Below are positions 21,142 through 30,146 of a DNA stretch of 64,000 nucleotides, in pieces. Where the stretch lies: positions 54,577 through 118,576 of the forward strand of contig DATIQN010000009.1 in assembly GCA_035470785.1 (NCBI GenBank), written 5' to 3'. The DNA is from Croceibacterium_B sp035470785. GTDB taxonomy: Bacteria; Pseudomonadota; Alphaproteobacteria; Sphingomonadales; Sphingomonadaceae. The position numbers were made by a program, and so were the translations under genes. The notes beneath the pieces are model-generated. The model was not told the origin of the DNA, searched no databases, and was given only the letters and a program-made list of their open reading frames with translations. How positions within the stretch are numbered: the stretch's first letter is position 1; each line of letters opens with the position of its first letter.

Positions 21142-22515
21142 ATGACAGGTATTTCGCGCATTCTGACGCTTTCGGCGCTGTCTGCGTTCGCACTTGCGAG
21201 TTCCGCTTTCGCCCAGAGTGCGAAGGACCCCAGCGCGCAATTCGACAAGGTCCTGCCGCAAAAGGTGCTCGAGGACGACGCCGTCCCGGTGATCTCGAAT
21301 CCGCAGGCCCAGCCGGCTCCCGCGCTCCAGCCGCGCTTTCCGGTGGTGCAGCAATGGACAATCGCCGATGCGCAGCGGCTGCTTGCCGCGATTCAGGCGA
21401 TCGGCGACGAAGGGCTCGATCCGCTGGATTATCATCCCGCCGCTCTGGAGCAGGCGATCGCCATGGGTCCCAGCCCGGAACTCGACCAGGTCGCCAGTGA
21501 AAGCTTCGCCTGGCTGGTCGAGGACCTGCGGGACGGGCGCACCCCCATGCAGGCGCGCAAGCAGTGGTTCGTGGTCGACCCCGATCCCGACCTGATGCCG
21601 ACCGGCCAGGTGATGATGACGGCGCTTGGCAGTCACGACATCGCCGGCACGCTCGCCTCGCTCGATCCGACGCATCCCGATTATACCGCGCTGAAGGCCG
21701 AGCTGGCAAACACGCCCGCGAGCGACGTCAAGCGGCGCAAGCTGATCCGCGCCAACATGGATCGCTGGCGCTGGCTCGCACGCGATCTCGGCGGCCAGTA
21801 CCTGATCACCAACATTCCCGAGTTCGAGCTTCGGCTGACGGTCAACGATCACATCATCCGCACTTACAAGACGATTGTCGGCAAGCCGGGCAAGACGGCG
21901 ACGCCGCAACTTGCCGAGACTGTCAAAGGCGTGATCTTCAATCCGACCTGGTCGGTGCCGCAGTCGATCGTCGTCGGTGAGGGGCTCGGCGCGAAAGTCA
22001 TGGCCAATCCAGCGTGGGCGAAGGCCGCGGGCTACAAGGGGACCCAGACCGCCGACGGCACGATCTACGTCGTCCAGCAACCCGGGCCGACGAATTCGCT
22101 CGGGGTGGTTAAGCTCGACATGCCCAACCCGCATGCCATCTTCCTTCACGACACGCCGAACCACGCCCTGTTCAACCTGCCCAACCGCGCGCTGAGCCAC
22201 GGCTGCATCCGCACCGAGCGCGCGCTCGAGCTGGGCATGACCATCGCCATCCTCGGCCAGGGCGCGAGCAAGAATGAGGCGATCGCGATCTCGACCTCGG
22301 GAGATTACAAGCGCGTGCCGGTCGAAAAGACCATGCCGGTCTACATCACCTATTTCACGATGGGCCGCGACATCGACGGCAACTTGCGCACCTTCAACGA
22401 CCTTTACGGCCGCGATGCGCCGGTTCTCGCCGCGCTCGACGCGCCTCGCGTGGCCAATCGCGCGCGCAAGACCAGCGAAAAAGTCGAAGCCATCGTCGAC
22501 GACCTGCAGACTTAA
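21142..22515 (+). CDS. L,D-transpeptidase, YcbB/LdtD type
   Basis: A 457-residue periplasmic enzyme that makes 3-3 cross-links in peptidoglycan. A signal peptide ends at SSAFA about residue 23. A peptidoglycan-binding-like helical region follows (WTIADAQRLLAAIQAIGDEGLDPLDYHP). The YkuD domain spans about residues 215-375 with the catalytic motif HDTPNHALFN...ALSHGCIRTE; Cys355 is the nucleophile. The layout matches the long YcbB-type enzymes. It converges with a second, unrelated L,D-transpeptidase-like gene, overlapping by 4 nt. Confidence 0.93.
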   Translation: MTGISRILTLSALSAFALASSAFAQSAKDPSAQFDKVLPQKVLEDDAVPVISNPQAQPAPALQPRFPVVQQWTIADAQRLLAAIQAIGDEGLDPLDYHPAALEQAIAMGPSPELDQVASESFAWLVEDLRDGRTPMQARKQWFVVDPDPDLMPTGQVMMTALGSHDIAGTLASLDPTHPDYTALKAELANTPASDVKRRKLIRANMDRWRWLARDLGGQYLITNIPEFELRLTVNDHIIRTYKTIVGKPGKTATPQLAETVKGVIFNPTWSVPQSIVVGEGLGAKVMANPAWAKAAGYKGTQTADGTIYVVQQPGPTNSLGVVKLDMPNPHAIFLHDTPNHALFNLPNRALSHGCIRTERALELGMTIAILGQGASKNEAIAISTSGDYKRVPVEKTMPVYITYFTMGRDIDGNLRTFNDLYGRDAPVLAALDAPRVANRARKTSEKVEAIVDDLQT

Positions 22516-23135
22516 GCCAGGTTGAGCTTGTCCGCGTAGAGCAGGCGGCCGCCCGAGAGTTGCACCAGGGCGTACGGGAATTCGTCAGGCGCCATCGCGA
22601 AGCAGCCGTTCGAGCGGCCGAGCACGCCATGCTCGGCGACGAAATCAGGCGTGGCGTAGGCGGCCGAGTGCATCACGATCGCCCGATCGAGCGCGTTCGA
22701 GTTTTCCGCATCGAGCCCGCCGAGGCGGATCGAGGTGCCGTATTTGCCGTTGTACCATTCGTACGAGATGTACGCGCCGCGGCTGGTCGCATTCGAGCCG
22801 ACTTCGTTCGAGAACCAGTGCAGCCAACCGTCGTGCTCGGGATCCGAGCCGAGCCCGTGAGCGACGAGGTACGAAGTGACGGTGCCGGCCTCGAGATTGG
22901 CGAAATGCAACCGGGGTTGCGATGAACGGACGCCGAAATCGGCGATCCCGGCGATGTCGCGGTGCCACAGAACGTTGCCGGCGCGCGCCACTTCCCGGCG
23001 GGCTATGTCGAGGATCTGGGTGGATCTTGCGTCGAGGGCCGACGCCCGTGCCGGCAGGCGCGCAGGCAACACGAGCGCGCCGGTCGCGGCGGCAGCCGAA
23101 GCGATGAACGCGCGCCTGTCGATGGCCTTGGCCAT
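22512..23135 (-). CDS. Murein L,D-transpeptidase catalytic domain family protein
   Basis: A 207-residue exported protein. The N-terminus AIDRRAFIASAAAATGALVLPA resembles a Tat signal (twin Arg before a hydrophobic stretch). The catalytic region carries IVMHSAAYATPDFVAEHGVLGRSNGCFAM with Cys178 in the SNGCF motif, as in the YkuD_2 family (PF13645). The reaction is inferred to be murein L,D-transpeptidation or carboxypeptidation. A G-rich ribosome binding site sits before the ATG at 23135. The tail-to-tail overlap with the YcbB-type gene suggests a shared theme of cell-wall remodelling. Confidence 0.85.
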   Translation of the reverse strand: MAKAIDRRAFIASAAAATGALVLPARLPARASALDARSTQILDIARREVARAGNVLWHRDIAGIADFGVRSSQPRLHFANLEAGTVTSYLVAHGLGSDPEHDGWLHWFSNEVGSNATSRGAYISYEWYNGKYGTSIRLGGLDAENSNALDRAIVMHSAAYATPDFVAEHGVLGRSNGCFAMAPDEFPYALVQLSGGRLLYADKLNLA

Positions 23136-23226
23136 ACTACCCCCCCTTAGCACAAATGTGTAACGGAGTGGTGAATCTAAGGAAGCGATTTGGCGGCAAA
23201 CCGTGGTTCGTTGGCGGCCAATCGAG

Positions 23227-24069
23227 CTAAACGAGCATTTCGGCAATCACCGAGCGGCTCATTTCGGAATAGGCTGCGCCGTGACGCGGGCCGTCTGGAA
23301 AGAATGCAAATGCGGCGTCAGGGGCCGCCGCCTCTGAACCATGGCCACTGTAGCGTTGGCGCGGCAGGACAACCGGCCCGGATTCGTTGGCGATGAGCAG
23401 GTTGCGAGCGAAATCGGCCGAGACCTCTTCGCCGAGCACGGCGGCATCGGCCTGAAAGGCGCCGGCTAGTGCGCGTCCGTTTCCGCCGGCGGCGAAACCT
23501 GTGAGCCCGCCAGAGCCCGGACGGTAGCGCCAGCCGCGAGTGCCGCAGACCACCGCAAGCCGCCTTTCGAACCGGCGTGCGGGGCCGCGCGTCCCTTCGC
23601 TACCGGCGAGGCAGAAGCTGCGGTTGCTGGCGATCGCCTCCGCGACTTCGGGCACGTCGGCCTGCGTCACGGTGTGTGGGTCGAGCGCGATCCAGAATTC
23701 ACCGGCGCGCCGGTCGAGGATTGTCAGGAGCAGCGCCCACGCGGCGCCGGCCGGGAAGGGCCCGCGGCGCACCGCTTGGTGCGGCACGATCTGAGGATCG
23801 CTGCAGTGGTGCGCCAGGATCGCGCGGTCCTCGCCCGTCAAAGTGCCGTCGTCGACGATCGCGATGGCGCCGCGCCCGAGGCGGCGGTGGAGCGTCTTGA
23901 TCGCGACGAGGTAGGGCAGCACCTGAGTCGTCCCGAGCAACGAGATTATTCCGGGCCCCGGGGTCTGCTCGAGCGGGGGCGTGTGCAGAATACCCGCGAT
24001 AGCCTCGGCGTGACGCGCGGCTTCGGGGCTGGCGCGCCAGCGTTGGGGCAGGAATCCGCTGATCGTCAT
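23227..24069 (-). CDS. Hypothetical protein, possibly glycosyltransferase-like
   Basis: A 280-residue soluble protein. The region GRGAIAIVDDGTLTGEDRAILAHHC (about residues 68-92) and FWIALDPHTVTQADV (about 126-140) resemble the nucleotide-sugar binding and acidic metal motifs of GT-A folds, but I cannot assign a family. No signal peptide or membrane segment is clear. It lies 50 nt from the end of a broken aspartyl protease gene on the same strand. Confidence 0.6.
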   Translation of the reverse strand: MTISGFLPQRWRASPEAARHAEAIAGILHTPPLEQTPGPGIISLLGTTQVLPYLVAIKTLHRRLGRGAIAIVDDGTLTGEDRAILAHHCSDPQIVPHQAVRRGPFPAGAAWALLLTILDRRAGEFWIALDPHTVTQADVPEVAEAIASNRSFCLAGSEGTRGPARRFERRLAVVCGTRGWRYRPGSGGLTGFAAGGNGRALAGAFQADAAVLGEEVSADFARNLLIANESGPVVLPRQRYSGHGSEAAAPDAAFAFFPDGPRHGAAYSEMSRSVIAEMLV

Positions 24070-24118
24070 CGCCGCGAAAACTAGTCGTGAGAGGTTAAGC
24101 GAGTCTTCGCTTCCGCGC

Positions 24119-24662
24119 TCAGCTGGACAGGGTCAGCTTGTCGTCGGCGATGTCGACCTTGGGCACGTGGCTCAGGAACGATTGGCCGAGCAGCGAGATT
24201 CCAGGACCGTCGGGAATGATCACGGCCTGCACATCGCGCGCCTCGAAGTCGCCGACCGACATGTTCTTGATCGTCCGACACGCCCATCACCGTCCCGCCG
24301 AAGCCGCGCGCCACCGGAGCGAGCGCATTAGGGTCCCATTCCAGCCCCATATCGCGCGCGTCGTCGCCGGTCAGCGCGACCACGGTGGCGCCGGTATCGA
24401 CCAGCATGCGATAGCCTTGGCCATCGACTTGCGCCGTCGCGTAGAAGTGCCCGTCGCCCTCCCGGTCGAGTTCCATCTCGCCACCGGTTCACGCGGGCTT
24501 GGTCGCCATGTTGAGGCGCTTGTCTGTTGGAGCCGTGACGTGCGCCACCGGGTCCTTGTTGGGGTCAGTCGCCCCGTGAGGCACGAAGAACGCGACCAGC
24601 GCAGCGATCGCGAGCACCGAGGCGAAGAACCCTTTTATCGCCGGAAGGGTAATTGGCGATGC
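24119..24662 (-). pseudogene. Retroviral-type aspartyl protease (TIGR02281 family), broken
   Basis: Pieces of a membrane-anchored clan AA aspartic protease can be read in two frames. The first frame gives a membrane helix (GFFASVLAIAALVAFFV), a linker, an in-frame TGA at 24489-24491, then FYATAQVDGQGYRMLVDTGATVVALTGDDA with the catalytic DTGA motif. Near 24270 the frame shifts, after which MSVGDFEARDVQAVIIPDG and ISLLGQSFLSHVPKV complete the fold. No ATG precedes the helix. One stop plus one frameshift indicate a pseudogene; sequencing error could explain either lesion alone. It lies directly behind ispG. Confidence 0.75.
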
Positions 24663-24680
24663 TTAAGGCCGGGCAAAGCG

Positions 24681-25805
24681 CTACTCGGCCGCCTCGGCCA
24701 CCTCTTGCGCGGCCTCGATCTCGGCCGCTTTGGCCTCGACCAGCTCGACTATGTGGTCGAGCATGTCGGCATCCTGCACGTGATGGTCGGTCATGCCCGA
24801 GAGGTATACCATGTGCTTGCCCGCGCCGCCGCCGGTTATGCCGATGTCCGTCTCGCGCGCCTCGCCGGGGCCGTTGACGACGCAGCCGAGCACCGAGAGC
24901 GACAGGGGTGTCTTGATGTGGCTGAGCCGCTTTTCCAGCGCCTGGACGGTGCGGATCACGTCGAAGCCCTGCCGTGCGCAGCTGGGGCACGAAACCACGC
25001 GCACGCCGCGGGTGCGCAGGCCGAGCGCCTTGAGGATCTCGAACCCGACGCGGACTTCTTCTTCCGGCTCCGCCGAGAGCGAGACGCGGATCGTGTCGCC
25101 GATCCCGGCCCACAGCAGGTTACCCATGCCGATGGCCGACTTGACCGTGCCGCCGATTAACCCGCCGGCCTCGGTGATGCCGAGGTGCAGCGGGCAATCG
25201 ACCGCGTCGGCGAGCTGCATGTAGGCGGCGACGGCGAGGAACACGTCGCTCGCCTTCACCGCCACCTTGAATTCGTGGAAATCGCGATCCTGCAGCAGCT
25301 TGATATGGTCGAGCGCGGACTCGACCAGCGCCTCGGGGCACGGCTCGCCGTACTTTTCGAGCAGGTCTTTCTCGAGGCTGCCGGCGTTGACGCCGATGCG
25401 GATCGCGCAGCCATTGACCTTGGCAGCATTGACCACCTCGTTGACGCGTTCGGCCGAGCCGATGTTGCCGGGGTTTATGCGCAGGCACGCGGCGCCCGCG
25501 TCGGCCGCCTCGAGCGCGCGCTTGTAGTGGAAATGGATGTCGGCGACGATCGGAATGCGCGAAGCACGTACAATCTGGCCGAGCGCCGCGGTGCTCTCCT
25601 TGTCGGGGCAAGAGACGCGGATGATGTCGGCGCCGGCGTCTTCGCAGCGGCGGATCTGGTCGATCGTCGCCTTCGCGTCGGACGTGAGAGTATTGGTCAT
25701 CGTCTGCACGGTGATCGGCGCATCGCCGCCGACCGGCACGTTGCCGACCATGATCTGGCGGCTCTCGCGCCGCACGATATCGCGCCAGGGGCGAACGGAA
25801 GTCAT
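24681..25805 (-). CDS. ispG: 4-hydroxy-3-methylbut-2-en-1-yl diphosphate synthase
   Basis: A 374-residue [4Fe-4S] enzyme of the MEP isoprenoid pathway that converts MEcPP to HMBPP. The TIM-barrel start VGNVPVGGDAPITVQTMTNT is clear, and the cluster ligands are in SCPSCARQGFDVI (two Cys) and VLGCVVNGPGEARETDIGITGG (one Cys). The ATG at 25805 fits the family start; sequence further upstream in frame is the shadow of the next gene. The acidic C-terminal tail is normal for alphaproteobacteria. Confidence 0.97.
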   Translation of the reverse strand: MTSVRPWRDIVRRESRQIMVGNVPVGGDAPITVQTMTNTLTSDAKATIDQIRRCEDAGADIIRVSCPDKESTAALGQIVRASRIPIVADIHFHYKRALEAADAGAACLRINPGNIGSAERVNEVVNAAKVNGCAIRIGVNAGSLEKDLLEKYGEPCPEALVESALDHIKLLQDRDFHEFKVAVKASDVFLAVAAYMQLADAVDCPLHLGITEAGGLIGGTVKSAIGMGNLLWAGIGDTIRVSLSAEPEEEVRVGFEILKALGLRTRGVRVVSCPSCARQGFDVIRTVQALEKRLSHIKTPLSLSVLGCVVNGPGEARETDIGITGGGAGKHMVYLSGMTDHHVQDADMLDHIVELVEAKAAEIEAAQEVAEAAE

Positions 25806-25857
25806 GGGCGCGCCTATAGGCGCGCGGAGATTAAGGGGCAATGACAGGCAGGGCCGG

Positions 25858-27354
25858 TCAGCGCACCTCTGCCACATAGCCGTCGGGCCGGACCAGCATG
25901 GCGCCTGCCAGGGCGATGCCGCATCGCTCCGCCTCGGCGGCCGAGAGCCGCACGCCCTCTTGCGACGCCGCCTCGGGCCCCAGCAACCATGTCGGTTCCT
26001 TTGCCGCAATGTCGAGCGTCGAGCGGCCATCCGCGAGCCACGCGTGCGGCACGCGAGCGCCGGCACGGCCGCGAGTCTTGTCGGGATGCAGGCATGCGGG
26101 CTCGTCCTCGCGCCGCCCGTCGACTACGGCGTTTGAGCGGTAGAATTGCCCGATCTCCATCGTCAACTCGTCGCGCAGTTCAGGGGTGCTCTCGTCCATC
26201 TCTTCCGGTGTCACCCGGCGCATGTAGCGGGTATAGGCCTGGCCGACCGTCAGCTCCGCCACGGGCAGGCGCTCGGCCTCGTAGCTGTCGAGCAGCGCCT
26301 CGCCGGCTTCGCCTTTCAACACCTTGGCCATCTTCCAGGCCAGGTTTGCCGCGTCCTGCACGCCGGTATTGCCGCCGAAACCGCCGGTCGGGGGAACTAC
26401 ATGCGCGGCGTCGCCGGCGAGGAAGATGCGGCCTTTGCGGTAGGCGTTGGCCCACAGCGCTTCGGCGTGCCAGATCGCCACGTCTTCGATCTCCACCGGG
26501 ATGTCGGGTACGCCGATCGCCGAGCGGACGAGTGCGATGCAGCGTTCGGGCGAAATGTCGCCGGCGACGTCCTTCGCGCCGGGCAGCGACAGGTCGCCTA
26601 GCGTGTTCACGACGAGGAACCCGCGCTTGCCGCCGGCCTCGAAGCGAAAGAAGCCGCGCTGGTCGGGGTTCATCACGTAGATTACCCCCATCGGCCGCTC
26701 TTCGAGCCACTTGCTGCAATCGGCCTTGAAGTAGATCGTGATGCTGTCGCTGAGCCAACCCGGTCCGCTGGTGCCGATGCCGAGCTGCTGACGGACCGGG
26801 CTGCGGTTGCCGTCGGCGGCGATCATGTATTTGGCGCGGATTTCCCGTTCCTCGTCGCTGTCGAGGTCGCGCACCCTGCCGGTGACGCCCCTGTCGTCCT
26901 GCTCAAAGTCGACCAGTTCGGTGCGATAATGCAGGTCCGCTCCGAGCTCTTCGGCGCGATGGCGCAGCAGCGGTTCGAGCGCCTGCTGGGTCATGAAGAA
27001 TCGCTTGCACGGACTGTAGTCCTCGATCCCCGCGTTGATCTCGGGAACGAACCGCGCCAGTTCCTTGCCGGCGAGCGATTCGACCAGGTTTATCCCGCCC
27101 TCGGGGCCGAACTGCTGGTAGCTGAGTTCGAGCAGCGCGGGCTCCAGCCCGATGCGGCGATAGGCTTCCATGGTGCCGATATGGAAGTAGCCGGCGCGCG
27201 GGTGAATCGAGGTGCCGGGATGCTTCTCGACCACGTAGGCGCGAATGCCATGGTTCCCGAGGAACGCGGCTGCAGATAGCCCGACCAGGCTACCGCCGAC
27301 GATCAGCACGTCACATTCGATTGGGCCGGTGTGGCCCTGGGGACTATCTGGCAT
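25858..27354 (-). CDS. FAD-dependent aromatic monooxygenase (PheA/TfdB family)
   Basis: A 498-residue group A flavoprotein hydroxylase. Motifs in order: FAD-binding VLIVGGSLVGLSAAAFLGNHG (about residues 17-37), the DG-type loop MIAADGNRSPVRQQLGI (about 180), and the GD motif RIFLAGDAAHVVPPTGGFGGNTGVQDAANLAWKM (about 310). A thioredoxin-like C-terminal domain is present but short. Substrates in this family are phenols, polyketides or other aromatics; the one here is unknown. AGGAGAGAG precedes the ATG. It sits between ispG and a broken transporter gene, with no catabolic partners nearby. Confidence 0.88.
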   Translation of the reverse strand: MPDSPQGHTGPIECDVLIVGGSLVGLSAAAFLGNHGIRAYVVEKHPGTSIHPRAGYFHIGTMEAYRRIGLEPALLELSYQQFGPEGGINLVESLAGKELARFVPEINAGIEDYSPCKRFFMTQQALEPLLRHRAEELGADLHYRTELVDFEQDDRGVTGRVRDLDSDEEREIRAKYMIAADGNRSPVRQQLGIGTSGPGWLSDSITIYFKADCSKWLEERPMGVIYVMNPDQRGFFRFEAGGKRGFLVVNTLGDLSLPGAKDVAGDISPERCIALVRSAIGVPDIPVEIEDVAIWHAEALWANAYRKGRIFLAGDAAHVVPPTGGFGGNTGVQDAANLAWKMAKVLKGEAGEALLDSYEAERLPVAELTVGQAYTRYMRRVTPEEMDESTPELRDELTMEIGQFYRSNAVVDGRREDEPACLHPDKTRGRAGARVPHAWLADGRSTLDIAAKEPTWLLGPEAASQEGVRLSAAEAERCGIALAGAMLVRPDGYVAEVR

Positions 27355-27439
27355 CGCTCTCTCCTCTTGACTCCGTCCTAAGCGAAAGTCGGCGCTGCGC
27401 AAGGACCTCCCGCGGGTAGGAAAGCGCGCCGTCATGGAG

Positions 27440-28211
27440 CATAGAACTGTGCGACGGACGCGCTTTCCCACGCAACCGACGATCTTACCGCCGACGGCCC
27501 GCTGCTATTCGGCCGGGTGCTCGACGGGCAGGGCGGCGCGCGGCCGATCGGTTGGGCCGAGGCGCAGGCCTGGCGTCCCGGTGTGCCCGGCGAATTGCTC
27601 TGGCTGCACCTGTGCCGCACGGCCGACGGCGTGCAGCATTGGTTGCAGGAAGCCCTGGCGATCCCCGAGCCGACCGCCGAGCTGCTGACCGGCGACGCGA
27701 CCCGCCCGCGCGCCTTCCGCGAGGGCCATATCCTCGTCGCGACGCTGCGGGACATCAACTTCAACCCGGCGCGCAACCCGAAGACATGGTCAGCATGCAG
27801 CTGTGGTGCGACGGCACGCAGCTGCTGACGCTGCGCCGGTTCAAGCTGCAGACGCCGCGCGACACGCTGGCCGAGCTCGATTCAGGCCACGGCCCACGCG
27901 ACGCCGGCACGCTCGTCACCAACCTGATCGAGCAGCTGGTGACGAAGATGATTCCGCGATCGTCGGCATGAACGAAGAGATCGACCGGCTCGAAGCCATG
28001 GAGCCGGCCGAGACCGATCCCGACGGGATGCTGGTGCAGATTTCGACCATTCGCCGCAACTGCCTGGCCGCAACGTCACATGGCGCCCCACGTCGCTGGT
28101 ATTCTGGGAAGCGCAGCGGGCGAGCCCGATGCGTTCTGGTTTGTCTGCGGGCTGTGCGTCGCAATCCTGCTGTTGCAGCTCTGGCTGTTCCGGCGGTGGA
28201 AGTGGCTGTGA
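27440..28211 (+). pseudogene. ZntB/CorA-type transporter, broken
   Basis: A CorA-family divalent cation transporter gene in pieces. Frame one encodes GPLLFGRVLDGQGGARPIGWAEA through ATLRDINFNP (to about 27780). A second frame gives PEDMVSMQLWCDGTQLLTLRRFKLQTPRD. A third gives MNEEIDRLEAMEPAETDPDGMLVQISTIRRNCLA. A C-terminal helix, FWFVCGLCVAILLLQLWLF, ends at the stop 28209-28211. The central coiled region and the usual GMN-type loop are missing, so deletion as well as frameshift has occurred. No intact start codon is evident. Confidence 0.75.
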
Positions 28212-28226
28212 CGCGCGCCCGAGGCG

Positions 28227-29012
28227 CTAGTCGTCGTAATCGTCGTAATCGCCGCCCGGCAATTGTAAGTCACCCGGGCCGTAGAGATACGATGGGTTGA
28301 ATTCGCAATAGGCCGCGAGTGCGCCGAGGTCGGGGCATTTGAGCCTGCCGTGGCGGAAGCTCGCGCCCGTCTCGTCGCGCAGGCGGCGCAAGGCGCGGCT
28401 CATGTGCACGGTGGTCGTTCCGCACATCGAGGCGAGCTGCGCCTGGGTCAGCGGCAGTGCAATCTTTCCCTCACCATCCAGTCCGACCATGTCCAGGCGG
28501 CGGCAGATCTCGCAAAACACGTGTGCCACGCGTTGTGCGGCGTTGAGGTCTTCGAGCTTGAGAATCCATTCGCGATGGATTGCGGCGTCGAGCAGGGTCG
28601 AGAACCACAGCAAGCGGGCGAGATGCGGCTGGCGGCCGATCACCTCGTTCAAGCGGGCATGTGACACGCGACCGACTCGTGTCGGGCCAAGCGCGTAGAG
28701 GTCGTGATCGAGCCGCTTGAGGGCGAAGCCGTGGAGATCGATGAAATCGCCGGGGACTTGCAGACTTACGATATGGGCGTCGCCCCCTCGCTCGAGAACG
28801 CGGATCGCAAAGCCGTCAATCAGGATCGTGCTATGCGAGCACTCCGCTCCGCGGCGAGCGATCAGCTCTCCGCCGGCCAGGGAGTGCTCGGTTTCGATCA
28901 AATCCTCGACAAGCTGCCGCTCGTCCTCGGTCATAGCGCTGCGCAGGCGGCCCATAAGGAAACGCGCGGTGCGCGGGTATCGTTCCAGCTCGCGTTGCAG
29001 AGTGGTTGGCAA
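28227..29012 (-). CDS. Crp/Fnr family transcriptional regulator
   Basis: A 261-residue regulator. A cyclic-nucleotide-binding-like beta barrel covers about residues 25-145 (LIARRGAECSHSTILIDGFAIRVLERGGDAHIVSLQVPGDFIDLHGF), followed by a dimer helix and a winged helix-turn-helix (PLTQAQLASMCGTTTVHMSRALRRLRDETGASFRHGRL, about 190-228). There are no N-terminal Fnr-type cluster Cys. The tail is unusually acidic, ending GGDYDDYDD. Relatives in Sphingomonadales are common and mostly uncharacterised. The gene ends 15 nt from the broken transporter gene. Confidence 0.9.
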   Translation of the reverse strand: MPTTLQRELERYPRTARFLMGRLRSAMTEDERQLVEDLIETEHSLAGGELIARRGAECSHSTILIDGFAIRVLERGGDAHIVSLQVPGDFIDLHGFALKRLDHDLYALGPTRVGRVSHARLNEVIGRQPHLARLLWFSTLLDAAIHREWILKLEDLNAAQRVAHVFCEICRRLDMVGLDGEGKIALPLTQAQLASMCGTTTVHMSRALRRLRDETGASFRHGRLKCPDLGALAAYCEFNPSYLYGPGDLQLPGGDYDDYDD

Positions 29013-29132
29013 GGCGTCGATCCCCTCTCACGCCGGTGCTCTGGCGGCCGCGGGCATGGTTAAGGCCTGCGGCGTCTGAAATATCAAGACTTTGCGGCTT
29101 GTCCAGCTCCGCCAGAGGAGAAGGTGGGGCCG

Positions 29133-29651
29133 CTAAAGCTTCAATTCGAGGAGGAATTCCGCGTCGCGCTGGGTGCCGACCATGAAGCCAATGTCGGCAA
29201 TCTTGGAGAATCCGTAGCGGGCGTAAAATCGCTGTGCGGCGAAGTTCTCGCTGTAAACCGAGAGCTGGACGGCGTCGCAGTCGAGCGCGCGAGCCTCGGC
29301 CAAGGCCCATTCCATCAGCGTCGCGCCGATGCCGCGCCCCGTCGCCGCAGGCGCGCAATAAAGCTGGTGCAGGGCGAGCGGACGAGATGCGTCCGATTCG
29401 GAGGCAAAATCGCTGGGCCAGTGGATCAGGGCGTAACCGGCCAGCTCCCCGGCGTTTTCGGCCAGGGCGATCCGAGTGCGGGGATCGTGCAAGTGCTCGC
29501 GATAGCCCTCGACGGTGCGCTCTTCGGTGAGGAAAGCGGCCAGGTCCTCGTGCCGGTAGAGATGGCCAAACGCGGCGACGAAGGCTTCGGCCGCCAGCGC
29601 CGCCAGCGCGGGTGCATCTTCAGGCACGGCGGGGCGGAGGCTGGCGTTCAC
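29133..29651 (-). CDS. GNAT family N-acetyltransferase
   Basis: A 172-residue acetyltransferase. The acetyl-CoA binding motif is LYCAPAATGRGIGATLMEWALAEA (about residues 100-123) and the C-terminal SVYSENFAAQRFYARYGFSKIADIGFMVG is typical of the family. It starts with GTG overlapping the stop of the next upstream gene (GTGA), which shows coupling to a second GNAT gene. The acceptor substrate is unknown. Confidence 0.88.
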   Translation of the reverse strand: MNASLRPAVPEDAPALAALAAEAFVAAFGHLYRHEDLAAFLTEERTVEGYREHLHDPRTRIALAENAGELAGYALIHWPSDFASESDASRPLALHQLYCAPAATGRGIGATLMEWALAEARALDCDAVQLSVYSENFAAQRFYARYGFSKIADIGFMVGTQRDAEFLLELKL

Positions 29652-30121
29652 AGCGGCGCGAACTCGCGGCTCATGCACATGCTGAACTCGTCGCTGACAT
29701 AGTCGCCGAAGTTCTCGCACTCGGCAAAGCCGTGTTTGCGGTAGAGCGCCTGGGCCGGCTGGAACGGACCGGGGCGCCCGGTCTCAAGCCCGAGCCAAGT
29801 GTAGCCGCGCCGCTGCGCCTCGGCGAGCAGGTGCCGCAGGATCACCTGCCCGGCGCCTTTCCCGCGATAGTTCGACGCGGCGCGCATCGACTTGAGCTCG
29901 CCGCGCCCGGGTCCGAGGTCCTTCAGCGCGCCGACCGCGGCAAGTGTGTCGCCGTCCCAAGCTGAATAGAACGTCACGTCGGGTTCGCGCAGCCGTGCCG
30001 CCGGCATCGCGTGGACTTTGCACGCGGGCGACCACCGGTGCATTTCGGCCAGGTGCAGGTCGAGCAGCGCAGCGATCTCGGGCCGCAGCGGATCGTCTTC
30101 GGTGATGCGGTATTCCGGCAT
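29648..30121 (-). CDS. GNAT family N-acetyltransferase
   Basis: A 157-residue acetyltransferase. The fold's core reads FYSAWDGDTLAAVGALKDLGPGRGELKSMRAASNYRGKGAGQVILRHLL, with the CoA pyrophosphate loop NYRGKGAG about residue 85, then YRKHGFAECENFGDYVSDEFSMCM. It heads a two-gene unit with the GNAT gene downstream and diverges from the isoaspartyl peptidase gene, whose start is 26 nt away. Confidence 0.88.
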   Translation of the reverse strand: MPEYRITEDDPLRPEIAALLDLHLAEMHRWSPACKVHAMPAARLREPDVTFYSAWDGDTLAAVGALKDLGPGRGELKSMRAASNYRGKGAGQVILRHLLAEAQRRGYTWLGLETGRPGPFQPAQALYRKHGFAECENFGDYVSDEFSMCMSREFAPL

Positions 30122-30146
30122 CCAGCGCTTGTGCTAGGGGCCGGCG

